From: Marinobacter sp. BGYM27
GTDB taxonomy: Bacteria > Pseudomonadota > Gammaproteobacteria > Pseudomonadales > Oleiphilaceae
Direction: 5' to 3'
Length of the DNA: 64,000 nt
Assembly (NCBI GenBank): GCA_025153445.1
Contig: JANZNS010000005.1
Span: 186,001-250,000 of the forward strand
Each line of letters starts with the position of its first letter. Positions within the stretch are counted from its first letter, which is position 1. The notes beneath the pieces are model-generated. The model did no database searches and was not told the DNA's origin. It was given only the letters and a program-made list of their open reading frames with translations. Positions 52,872-63,483 of the stretch are shown piece after piece. The position numbers and the translations under genes were made by a program.

Positions 52872-53672
52872 ATGCAACCAGCGATCAAGATGGCCCTGCG
52901 CATAGCGCGCCAGGGTTCAGAGTTTCTAAAAGCCCATTTCGAACGCCAGGACCCTGCGGTTCAGGACTTCGGAGAAGCCCGTGAACAGCTGGCGAATGTT
53001 GAGGCCTCCATATCCGCCAATTTCACGGAACAGCTGCAGAAAGCCTACAAGGATCACTACATTGCGCCGACCGGCGACATTGAAGCCGACGGCCACGATG
53101 CCAGCTGGCACGTATTTCCGGTTATCGGTAGTGAGAATTTTGTGCGCGGCATTCCCGAATTTGTCACTGCACTGGTTCAGAAAAAGCAGAACCGCGCTGA
53201 GCACCTGTTGCTGATCAACCCTGTCACCGGTGAAGAGTATTCAGTCAGCCGCGGTCATGGCGCAGCACTGAACAGCCGCCGGATCCGCATGGGGGGCGCA
53301 CGACTCATCGCTGAAGCCCGTCTGACAACCAACGTGCTGAATTTTACGCGCGAAGGTGACAATCCTTTGGTTTGGGGTGAGCTGATCACCACACTGGCTT
53401 CAGAATCGACCGACGTACAAACCAGCCGCTGCGCACTACTCGATATTGCACGCGTAAGTGCGGGCCACCTGGATGCAGCCGTGCTATTCAAACCTGACAG
53501 TGTCACACAGTCGCTGGGTTTGTTGTTGGCACACGAGAGTGGCGGGCTTTCCGGCGACTTCTCTGGCAACCCCTCCAGCCAGGAAAGCCGTCAGCTTGTC
53601 ATTGCCAACCCAAAGCTGTTCAAAGACATACTGAAGTCGCTCCATAGCTTCCGGGGCCGTTTGCCACGGTAG
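52872..53672 (+). CDS. suhB: SuhB orthologue lacking inositol monophosphatase catalytic residues
   Basis: Inositol-monophosphatase fold protein; in Escherichia coli SuhB also joins the Nus antitermination complex on rRNA operons. 266 residues from ATG 52872. The GTG five codons earlier is less likely, and AGGTGA fits the ATG. Orthology rests on overall alignment (ALRIARQGSEFLKAHFE, LLDIARVSAGHLDAAV, ESGGLSGDFSG) and on location between secF and trmJ. The metal motif DPLDGT is replaced by FPVIGS (82-87), the upstream Glu pair by IAPTGD (64-69), and the later Trp-Asp by Asp-Ser-Val (209-211). It is most likely enzymatically dead. Confidence 0.88.
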   Translation: MQPAIKMALRIARQGSEFLKAHFERQDPAVQDFGEAREQLANVEASISANFTEQLQKAYKDHYIAPTGDIEADGHDASWHVFPVIGSENFVRGIPEFVTALVQKKQNRAEHLLLINPVTGEEYSVSRGHGAALNSRRIRMGGARLIAEARLTTNVLNFTREGDNPLVWGELITTLASESTDVQTSRCALLDIARVSAGHLDAAVLFKPDSVTQSLGLLLAHESGGLSGDFSGNPSSQESRQLVIANPKLFKDILKSLHSFRGRLPR

Positions 53673-53711
53673 ATATAGATAGCTGGCGACCCTCCTCTCC
53701 GGAGGAAGCAC

Positions 53712-53742
53712 AAAAAAAGCCCCGCAAATGCGGGGCTTTTTT
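53712..53742. terminator. Bidirectional terminator between suhB and secF
   Basis: GCCCCGC and GCGGGGC pair around AAAT, flanked by seven A and six T. Suitable for both convergent units. Confidence 0.9.
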
Positions 53743-53762
53743 ATGACGGGCCGAACAACGGA

Positions 53763-54716
53763 CTACATCCGGTTCAGCCACTCTGGCGGCTGCTCTTCAT
53801 CAGTCGCTTCTCCTGCTCCTTCTTTAGCAGGCACAATCAGGTCTTCACGGGTAACACCCAGGAGTATCAGCAGGTTTGCAGATACGTAGATGGATGAGTA
53901 GGTACCCACGACGATACCGATAATCAGCGCAACCGCGAAGTTGTGAATCGCCTCACCACCCACAAGGTACAACGAAATGAGTACCGCCAGTGTAGTGCCG
54001 GAGGTATTCAGCGTACGCGTCAGGGTTTCGGTGATTGACTGGTTAACGATATCTTCGGTCGTACCGGTCCGCAATTTACGGAAATTCTCGCGGATACGGT
54101 CAGATACGATGATTGTATCGTTCAGCGAGTAACCGATAATAGCCAGCAGCGCTGCCAACACACTCAAGTCGAAAGTCCATTGGAACAGCGAGAAAATCCC
54201 CAGCACAACGATCACGTCGTGGGCCAGAGGCAACACCGACGCGACGCCAAACTTGAACTGGAATCGCATGCCGACATAGATCAGGACGACAAACAGGGCG
54301 AGCAGCATACCCAGCCCGCTATCTTCCTTCAGCTCGTCGCCAACCTGTGACCCCACAAACTCTGCCCGGACCATATCGACCTGGTCGCCATTTGCCCGAA
54401 GATCAGCTGCCATCTTGCGACCGAGAGAATCATCAAAGTCCTGCGGCAAACGCACCAGAACAGACGTATCCTCGCCAAAGTTCTGAACCACAAACTCTTC
54501 ATACCCGGCAGCATCGAGCGTTTGGCGCACTGCGTCCAATGAAGGCGCCTCTTTGTATTCGAACTCAATCGAGGTGCCGCCGGTGAAGTCCAGGCCGAAA
54601 TTGAGGCCATTGAACGCCAATATGCCAATCGAGAGCACAACCGCAATCAACGATCCCACTGACGCCGAACGGCGCAGCGCCATAAAGTTGATTACATTCT
54701 TCCCTAATCTAGCCAT
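53763..54716 (-). CDS. secF: Protein translocase subunit SecF
   Basis: Partner of SecD in proton-driven protein export. 317 residues with six membrane helices: the first is followed by the periplasmic domain beginning GLDFTGGTSIEFEYKEAP, and helices 2-6 follow, with GYSLNDTIIVSDRIREN in the conserved core. The start is ATG 54716 (MARLGKNVINFMALRR), inside the last codons of secD (8-bp overlap). An ATG three codons earlier is possible. Confidence 0.95.
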   Translation of the reverse strand: MARLGKNVINFMALRRSASVGSLIAVVLSIGILAFNGLNFGLDFTGGTSIEFEYKEAPSLDAVRQTLDAAGYEEFVVQNFGEDTSVLVRLPQDFDDSLGRKMAADLRANGDQVDMVRAEFVGSQVGDELKEDSGLGMLLALFVVLIYVGMRFQFKFGVASVLPLAHDVIVVLGIFSLFQWTFDLSVLAALLAIIGYSLNDTIIVSDRIRENFRKLRTGTTEDIVNQSITETLTRTLNTSGTTLAVLISLYLVGGEAIHNFAVALIIGIVVGTYSSIYVSANLLILLGVTREDLIVPAKEGAGEATDEEQPPEWLNRM

Positions 54717-56586
54717 TGGTGACATGCCCCCCGATCGCAAGCTTTTCGATCTTGCGACCGCCATAAACCACATTAATGATACCGCGACTGACCAGCAATG
54801 CCGTGAACATCGAGGTCAGAATACCGATGCATAGCGTAACCGCGAACCCTTTGACCGGACCGGAGCCCATCGCGAACAGAATGATCGCAACCAACAAGGT
54901 CGTGATGTTGGCATCAAAGATTGAAACGAATGCGCGCCCGAAGCCAGCATTAATGGCACTTTGCGGCGGTACCCCGAGCCTCAACTCTTCTTTTATACGT
55001 TCGAATATCAGCACGTTGGCATCCACCGCCATACCAACGGTCAGCACGATACCGGCAATACCCGGAAGCGTCAGGGTGGCCGTCAGAATCGACATACAGG
55101 CCACTAGCATCATCATGTTGATTGCCAACGCAATATTCGCCACCAGCCCGAAGAACCGGTAGTACACCAGCATGTAAAGCAGCACCAGCGCGAGACCAAT
55201 CGTGACCGACAGGATGCCGGAGTCGATATTCTTCTGACCCAGGCTTGGCCCGATAGTGCGTTCCTGCACGAAGTACATGGGCGCGGCAAGTGAACCTGCG
55301 CGCAGCAACAGCGCGAGCTCCGATGCTTCAGGAATTGAATCCAGACCGGTAATCCGGAAGCTGCTTCCCAGAGTGGACTGGATCGTTGCCAGGCTGATGA
55401 TACTGCGATCAACCTTGCGCTCTTCCACTTCCTGCAGCTTGCCGTCTACCCGCTTCTCGACCGTTTCGGTACGGTACTCGATAAACAATACCGCCATGCT
55501 ACGCTTGATCGCATTGCGGGTCGCGCGGGTCATCATATCGCCGCCGGTGCTATCCATCGTGATATTGACCTGCGGCTGGCCGTTCTGATCGAAACCTTGC
55601 TGCGCATTCGAGACATTTTCCCCGGTGACAATGATGTCCCGCTCCAGACGTGCCGTGCGGTTTTCGTTGTCGCGGAAGGGATAAACCTCGGTTGTGCCGG
55701 ATGGCGCATCCTGCTTGGCGGCTAGACGGAACTCGAGATTTGCAGTAGCCCCCAGTACACGCTTGGCCTGAGCCGTGTCCTGAACACCGGGCAACTCGAC
55801 CACAATACGATCCCGGCCCTGGCGCTGAACCAGAGGCTCCGCAACACCCAGCTCGTTAACCCGGTTGCGAATGGTCGTCAGGTTCTGCTGCAGTGCGTAA
55901 TCCTCGATATTTCGCACTTCCTGCTCGGAAAGATTGAGCTGGAGAGTGTATTCACCCTCACCCGCCTGCTGCTCATCCAGCAGAAACTCATTGTATTGAG
56001 CACGCACAAGATCGAAGGCTTCGTCTCGTGCCGCCTCATCACGGAAAAACAGCTGAATGGAATTGCCATCAACAACGTCGCCACCGCGGTACCGGATACG
56101 CTCGTCACGGAGCTGACGCTTGATTTCACCGGCATAAACGTCGAGGCGCTGCTGCAATGCGCTCTCCATGTCGACTTCCAACAGGAAGTGGACACCGCCG
56201 CGCAGGTCGAGGCCCAGTTTCATTGGTCCCGCACCAATGCTTCGCAACCAACCCGGGGTGGTGGGTGCCATATTGAGGGCAACCAGATAATCCCGACCCA
56301 GTGCTTCCTGAACGATCGGGCGGGCGCTGAGCTGCACATCGCCGTTTTCAACGCGAATCAGGGCATCCGGGTTATTGAGCTTGGCACCTTTAACAGTAAT
56401 GCCGCTTTCTTCAAGCGATGAGACCGCACGGTCCAGCGTGGCCTGATCAACCTGGGTACTGCTGCGCGCGCCGGTAATCTGGATTGCAAAGTCATCCGGA
56501 TAAAGGTTGGGGAGCGCGTATAGAAAACCGATCACAATCGCGACAATAATCACGATGTTTTTCCAGAGCGGGAATTTATTGAGCAT
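54709..56586 (-). CDS. secD: Protein translocase subunit SecD
   Basis: RND-type membrane protein that helps complete protein translocation. 625 residues: N-terminal helix (FPLWKNIVIIVAIVIGFLYA), large periplasmic P1 head with GLDLRGGVHFLLEVDME, then five C-terminal helices including VDANVLIFERIKEELRLG. Overlaps secF. Preceded by a hairpin that may attenuate read-through from yajC. Confidence 0.97.
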   Translation of the reverse strand: MLNKFPLWKNIVIIVAIVIGFLYALPNLYPDDFAIQITGARSSTQVDQATLDRAVSSLEESGITVKGAKLNNPDALIRVENGDVQLSARPIVQEALGRDYLVALNMAPTTPGWLRSIGAGPMKLGLDLRGGVHFLLEVDMESALQQRLDVYAGEIKRQLRDERIRYRGGDVVDGNSIQLFFRDEAARDEAFDLVRAQYNEFLLDEQQAGEGEYTLQLNLSEQEVRNIEDYALQQNLTTIRNRVNELGVAEPLVQRQGRDRIVVELPGVQDTAQAKRVLGATANLEFRLAAKQDAPSGTTEVYPFRDNENRTARLERDIIVTGENVSNAQQGFDQNGQPQVNITMDSTGGDMMTRATRNAIKRSMAVLFIEYRTETVEKRVDGKLQEVEERKVDRSIISLATIQSTLGSSFRITGLDSIPEASELALLLRAGSLAAPMYFVQERTIGPSLGQKNIDSGILSVTIGLALVLLYMLVYYRFFGLVANIALAINMMMLVACMSILTATLTLPGIAGIVLTVGMAVDANVLIFERIKEELRLGVPPQSAINAGFGRAFVSIFDANITTLLVAIILFAMGSGPVKGFAVTLCIGILTSMFTALLVSRGIINVVYGGRKIEKLAIGGHVTNG

Positions 56587-56704
56587 GGAATGCCTTATCT
56601 GCCGGCCGGAGCCAGCCCTGTATCTTTCTCGGAAACTGTCATGAACCGCAGGATGCCGTTCAGACCAGTGTCAAAAACCTCCGCGAAGCTGCGGACCTGA
56701 ATGC

Positions 56705-56726
56705 AAAAGGGGCACTGTCGTGCCCC
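56705..56726 (-). terminator. Weak terminator or attenuator between yajC and secD
   Basis: Minus strand GGGGCAC-GACA-GTGCCCC, a perfect 7-bp stem, followed by only four T. It starts about 10 bp after the yajC stop and may lower secDF expression relative to tgt-yajC. Confidence 0.6.
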
Positions 56727-56736
56727 TCAATCAGGA

Positions 56737-57102
56737 TCAAACGTCCTTGAGTGTGCCTTTCGGCAGTGCTGTAGCCACAGCGACTTTCTGCACTTTGACT
56801 TCAACATTGTCAGCCACTTCCACCACGATAAAATCGTCGGTGACACGGGTAATCCGGCCGGCGATACCACCTGAAGTGACAACTTCGTCGCCTTTGCCCA
56901 AACCTGCCATCAGCGCTTTGTGCTCTTTTGCACGCTTGGACTGCGGACGCCAGATCAGTAGGTAAAAAATCAGGATAAAGCCGGCGAAGAAGATAACGTT
57001 TCCATACACACCCATGCCCTGGCCAGCAGCAGGATCCTGAGCCATGGCCGCAGCAGGCATGGCCGCGAGAATAGCAATCAGTGCATTACGCAAAGCTTTC
57101 AT
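56737..57102 (-). CDS. yajC: Sec translocon accessory subunit YajC
   Basis: Small single-span membrane protein associated with SecDF. 121 residues: hydrophobic N-terminal region with a signal-like start (AILAAMPAAAMAQ), the membrane helix VIFFAGFILIFYLLIWRPQ, then a basic patch and a soluble beta domain (GKGDEVVTSGGIAGRITRV). Conserved order tgt-yajC-secD-secF. Confidence 0.95.
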   Translation of the reverse strand: MKALRNALIAILAAMPAAAMAQDPAAGQGMGVYGNVIFFAGFILIFYLLIWRPQSKRAKEHKALMAGLGKGDEVVTSGGIAGRITRVTDDFIVVEVADNVEVKVQKVAVATALPKGTLKDV

Positions 57103-57153
57103 TCAGTTACTCCGTTTTTGATTGAAATCTGTTTCCCGCACCGGGACGGCATT

Positions 57154-59369
<2,216 letters not shown>

Positions 59370-59463
59370 GAGGATTTAACCAGGTATCCTGTACCTGCCT
59401 GAAACCGCATCGCAAAAGTGCATTGCGATGACGCCCCAACACATACATGGACGCACTCAGACA

Positions 59464-59486
59464 TGGTTCCGGAGGTGAGATTCGAA
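59464..59486 (-). other. tRNA 3'-end-like fragment (T loop, acceptor, CCA)
   Basis: Minus strand 59486-59464 reads TTCGAATCTCAC followed by CTCCGGAACCA, exactly the layout of a tRNA T loop, 3' T stem, 3' acceptor strand, discriminator A and CCA. It matches the tRNA-Leu 3' end at about 17 of 23 positions. The five bases before it do not pair with CTCAC, and no tRNA body lies upstream, so identity stops at the T loop. Confidence 0.5.
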
Positions 59487-59595
59487 TCGCTGTCCAAATA
59501 CTGTCTATGAAAACACGAAAAAAAGAGTAATCAGACGCAAAATCAGTTTATTTGCCGGTGTATTAGTTGGTAAGCAATGGATCTAACCATTTCAA

Positions 59596-59682
59596 TGGTA
59601 GCGGAGGCCGGACTCGAACCGGCACGCCCGTGAAGGCAACGGATTTTGAATCCGTCATGTCTACCAATTTCATCACTCCGCC
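59596..59682 (-). tRNA. tRNA-Leu (anticodon CAA)
   Basis: 87 nt with encoded CCA and a long variable arm (GCCTTCACGGGC). Acceptor GGCGGAG pairs with CTCCGCT (G-U at the first pair), the T loop is TTCGAGT, and the anticodon CAA is at 59648-59646. It reads UUG codons. Confidence 0.95.
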
Positions 59683-59819
59683 AAGAGCTTACAAACAACC
59701 GACAATACTTCGAGAAAACCGATGAGGCCAGCAAGGGAGCTGCAATAAAGCTGTCAGCACGACCTGCTCCGTTTGCGAGTCTTCCGATCTCGCTACCCCT
59801 GCGTTCGAAGAGTGTGGCG

Positions 59820-59847
59820 ATTATACTGACGTCGCTCGCAAGGTCAA
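59820..59847 (-). promoter_or_regulatory. Promoter for tRNA-Leu
   Basis: Minus strand TTGACC (59847-59842), 16-bp spacer and perfect TATAAT (59825-59820). Start near 59813 gives a 5' leader of about 130 nt to be removed from the tRNA. Confidence 0.75.
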
Positions 59848-59885
59848 CTGCCTGCGCGTATAACAGCCCTCTCGAATATCGCCCG

Positions 59886-61418
59886 TTACAATTTGTCGAA
59901 CAGCGACAAGCGGGATACCTGAGCAAACGAAAGCTGGGCCGCCTCAAGCACAAAACTCTGGAAGCTCAGGCGACTGACCGCCTCAGCATAATCGACATCC
60001 TGGATTTCAGACCGGATCTGCTCGGTGTATACCGAAGAATCTGTCAGGAAATCGCGCGTTGTTTCGATAGCGTTTAGCCGCCCACCGATCTGGGTTTGGG
60101 TGGTCAGGATGCTCTCCTGCACATTGTCCAGATCCGCCAGCGAGTTTGCGATCAACTCATCGAAGGCTTGTTGGCCGCTGGCCACTGTCGCCGTAACCGG
60201 TCCGTTCTGAAGGTCGAGATCCTCAAACTTGGTTCCGGTGACAACCATTTGGCCGGTGGCCGTACCGCCGTCATCTGCCGCAAACTCGAGGTCCCCATCC
60301 TGGGACGTGATCACGAGATCTCCATTGTCATCCAGCTCTGCGCTGATGTTGGCAGTTGCCGGGTCGTTATTGAGATTGATTGCATCCCGCAAGCTTGCAA
60401 CATCCGTCATACCGGTAAAATCGACACCATTGATCGTGAGCGTGTCGTCACCATCCGGCGTAAAGGTTGCAGCCGGGATAGTCGCCACAGCCGGTGATTT
60501 GGCCTGATTTTCAAGACCGTAAATCAGCTTTTCGACGGTGGTGAACATGGACTGCTTTTCGGCAGTTTTTATCACAAAGCTGTCGCCATCAGCCGCGCCG
60601 GTAATTTCAAACTGAATACCGGCAACCCGAATACTCTCGCCGCTGACATAGTTGGCCGGTGTTGGTGTGAGATCCGCACCGGACGCCCGGTCTGTCACTG
60701 TAAAGGTACCCGCAGTGGCATCAACCTGCACCACCAGGTCAGCCGGATAAACACCGTTGAATACCTCCTGATCCAACACCATACCCGAACTGATTCGCGC
60801 AGGGGGATTGGACGTGTTGGCGCTACTGGCTTCGGCAAAAAACGTCGGGTTATTCGATGGAATATCGACAAAGAGCCCTTTGCCGTTATCGCTAATCGCC
60901 ACTTTCACGCCGTTATCAATTTCAAGCTGGCGTTGACCTTCATCCCCCTGATAAACCCAGTCACCCGAGATATTCTGGGTAAAGGCAGGCGTATTCCCCT
61001 TGAATCCACTGAAGATATATTCACCGGAGGCATCGCGGGTATTGGCCAGCGAACCAAGCTGGTCCAGCCTTTCCCGCAGTTCCGCAGCCACTGATTTCCG
61101 GTCAGACTCCGACAATGCGCCGTTACCCGCCTGCACGGTAAGCTCCCGCACGCGCTGCACAACATCTGTGATGCTGGCGAGCGTGCTTTCTTCCTGCTGC
61201 AACCGGTTCTCGGCAAGACCTGCCCCGCGCTGGAACTGCTCGATCTGAGCCGTCTCCTGCGCCAGCTTCAGTATACGGGCTGCTGCTACCGGATCATCGG
61301 ACGGGTTGAGCACGCGTTTGCCGGTTGAGATCTGCTCATCGGTTTTCTGCAGATTACTGTTAAGGTTCTGCAACCGGCTGATCCCGCCGCTAAAAATCTG
61401 CTGTGATGAAATACGCAT
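59886..61418 (-). CDS. flgL: Flagellar hook-filament junction protein FlgL (HAP3)
   Basis: Joins the flagellar hook to the filament. 510 residues, clearly longer than the roughly 320 of Escherichia coli. The N-terminal flagellin-like helix (MRISSQQIFSGGISRLQNLN) and the C-terminal flagellin helix (FQSFVLEAAQLSFAQVSRLS) are conserved. The middle third is an enlarged acidic, Thr/Asp/Gly-rich beta region (about 200-420). It follows flgK by 23 bp; the stop is not followed by a clear terminator. Confidence 0.95.
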   Translation of the reverse strand: MRISSQQIFSGGISRLQNLNSNLQKTDEQISTGKRVLNPSDDPVAAARILKLAQETAQIEQFQRGAGLAENRLQQEESTLASITDVVQRVRELTVQAGNGALSESDRKSVAAELRERLDQLGSLANTRDASGEYIFSGFKGNTPAFTQNISGDWVYQGDEGQRQLEIDNGVKVAISDNGKGLFVDIPSNNPTFFAEASSANTSNPPARISSGMVLDQEVFNGVYPADLVVQVDATAGTFTVTDRASGADLTPTPANYVSGESIRVAGIQFEITGAADGDSFVIKTAEKQSMFTTVEKLIYGLENQAKSPAVATIPAATFTPDGDDTLTINGVDFTGMTDVASLRDAINLNNDPATANISAELDDNGDLVITSQDGDLEFAADDGGTATGQMVVTGTKFEDLDLQNGPVTATVASGQQAFDELIANSLADLDNVQESILTTQTQIGGRLNAIETTRDFLTDSSVYTEQIRSEIQDVDYAEAVSRLSFQSFVLEAAQLSFAQVSRLSLFDKL

Positions 61419-61441
61419 ATTAACTCCTCACTCCGAAGAGC

Positions 61442-63478
61442 TTACCTGAAGGTGCTAAGCAGGGTGTCAAACAGATCCTGAGCAACGCTCATGACTTGCG
61501 CAGAGGCGTTGTAAGCTGCCTGATACTGGATCAGCTTGCCGGCTTCCTCATCCAGGTTGACACCCGAGACAGATTCCCGCTGATTGGTGGACTGCTCCAG
61601 CAATGCGGCACCTGCGTCTTTATCCAACTGGCTTTGACGTGTGGTCACGCCCACCGTCTCGACCAGGCCACCATAAGCCTCACTGAAGCTCTGGTTCCCG
61701 CCATTCATTGTGTTCTCTGTACCCAGCCCGCCCAGGATTTGAGCGTTACGGTTATCAGAGACACCATCGGTGTTGTAATCGATGGTAAACATGTCACCCG
61801 CTTCAGGGTTACCGTTGATCTCAAACTGGAAACCGCGGTAGTTAGGGTCCGATGGGTCCTCGGAAAATATCTTGTTCGAAATACCTTCCTGGAAAGTCTG
61901 CCCCGTCATCGGTGGTGTAAGCGGCACCGGGTTGGCCGGATCGCTGGCATCCAGAATGTCGTAGGTTGTCGCCGAGGTAAAACGGACCACCAGAGGCGGT
62001 GAAAGCTCGCCCCTCTGCGTAAAGTTCGACAGTGGCACATTGGTGAGCGGGTTGTTCACGCTCAGCATGGTGCCCTGGGAAATGCTACCTGTGCCGCTAT
62101 TGCCCAGATCGGCGTCCGCCGTGATCGGTGTTGCGAAAGCGAGATCCTCTTCACGCTCAATCATCAGTTCAATATCAGCCGCGGCATTGCGGGTCGGGTT
62201 GATCAGAAAGCTGTCGCCATCCTGAAACTGACCTGATTCAACAACGATATTGAATCCCGGCATGGAGATTTCGGCCGGCAGCGGATCCGGCAGCTGCCCC
62301 TGGCGCAACACCTTGCCTGTCTGGGTATCAACAACCGCAAAATCCTCGCCGTTGTTTCCGCTGAACTTCAGCTCGTAATTAACACCGGCAAGATCGGCAC
62401 TGTCGGTGATTTCAACGCCCACCACGCCACTCTGGGGCGGCAAGTTGTTGGCATTGGGCGTCACACGCCCCAACTGGGCCTGACGGCTATTGATGTCCGT
62501 AAACATCAGGCCGCCAAGATCACCTTCCAGATCCATGCCAATCTGGTGCTGCTGGTTCAGTTGCTGGGAGACCGCAATCGCAATGCGGCCCAACTGTCCA
62601 AATGCCGGCTCAAGCACTTTAGTCTGGAAGGTACGAAGCCCGCCAAGCTCGCCGCCTACGATCTGGCCCGTCACATCCGCAACCCGGTTACCCGTTTGCA
62701 GTTTGAACACCAGCTGATTCGGATCCGAGTCACTGTCGGCTGTTGTCAGAGACGATGCGCGATCCCCAGTTACCAGCGCCTGCCCTCCGGCCAGTGACAC
62801 ATTGATTTGACCGCCATCCACGGGTGTCACTTTGACCTGAACCAGTTCAGACAGCTGGCGCAACTGCTCATCGCGTTTGTCGAGCAAGTCGTTTGGCATC
62901 TTGCCCTGCGCCAGACCCGGCGACTCTGATATGGCGCCGTTCAGATCCGCGATGCTCGACAGCAACGAATTGATATCAGCCGTCGACGCCTGCATTTGCG
63001 ACCTGACGGATTCCCGCTGCTGAATCAACGACGAGTTCAGCGACTGGAATCGCGTCACCAGCCCCTGGGCTTCGCTCAATACAAGCTGACGCTGGGGCAA
63101 AGCCGCTGGATCTTCCGCAGCACTTTGAAGGCTTGTGAAGAAGTTGTTCAGCGCAGTATTGAGGCCGGTGGTTTCGCCACCAAGCAGATTGTCCAGTCGG
63201 GTCAACTCGCTGTTCAATGCGCTTTGCTCGCCGAACAACGAGGTGTCCGAACGCAGTTGATTCACGACGAAGTCGTCCGCAACCCGTCTGATATCTTCGA
63301 TGCTGACACCGGTACCAATAGTACCGGCGCCGGTATTGATTCCCGACCGGGCATCAAAGATGACCTGCTGACGGCTATAACCGGGCGTATTGGCATTGGT
63401 AATATTATTACCGGTTGTATTCAGCGCGCTCTGGTGTCCGAGAATGCCGGACAAACCAATATTGATCAGGCCTGCCAT
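61442..63478 (-). CDS. flgK: Flagellar hook-associated protein FlgK (HAP1)
   Basis: First junction protein between hook and filament. 678 residues, longer than the enteric form (about 547). The N-terminal rod/hook motif LNTTGNNITNANTPGYSRQ and the C-terminal helix (VNLDEEAGKLIQYQAAYNAS) are intact; the central surface-exposed region is expanded and acidic. It begins 5 bp after flgJ and is exported by the flagellar type III system, so there is no signal peptide. Confidence 0.96.
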   Translation of the reverse strand: MAGLINIGLSGILGHQSALNTTGNNITNANTPGYSRQQVIFDARSGINTGAGTIGTGVSIEDIRRVADDFVVNQLRSDTSLFGEQSALNSELTRLDNLLGGETTGLNTALNNFFTSLQSAAEDPAALPQRQLVLSEAQGLVTRFQSLNSSLIQQRESVRSQMQASTADINSLLSSIADLNGAISESPGLAQGKMPNDLLDKRDEQLRQLSELVQVKVTPVDGGQINVSLAGGQALVTGDRASSLTTADSDSDPNQLVFKLQTGNRVADVTGQIVGGELGGLRTFQTKVLEPAFGQLGRIAIAVSQQLNQQHQIGMDLEGDLGGLMFTDINSRQAQLGRVTPNANNLPPQSGVVGVEITDSADLAGVNYELKFSGNNGEDFAVVDTQTGKVLRQGQLPDPLPAEISMPGFNIVVESGQFQDGDSFLINPTRNAAADIELMIEREEDLAFATPITADADLGNSGTGSISQGTMLSVNNPLTNVPLSNFTQRGELSPPLVVRFTSATTYDILDASDPANPVPLTPPMTGQTFQEGISNKIFSEDPSDPNYRGFQFEINGNPEAGDMFTIDYNTDGVSDNRNAQILGGLGTENTMNGGNQSFSEAYGGLVETVGVTTRQSQLDKDAGAALLEQSTNQRESVSGVNLDEEAGKLIQYQAAYNASAQVMSVAQDLFDTLLSTFR

Positions 63479-63483
63479 CAGAA

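Larger units (their letters stand above)
59370..59885. other. Region between queA and flgL (516 bp) with tRNA-Leu
   Basis: Contains tRNA-Leu, its promoter and a tRNA-3'-like fragment, all on the minus strand and described separately. The rest shows no coding potential. A T run on the minus strand at about 59525-59519 could end the tRNA transcript, but no stem precedes it. Confidence 0.6.
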
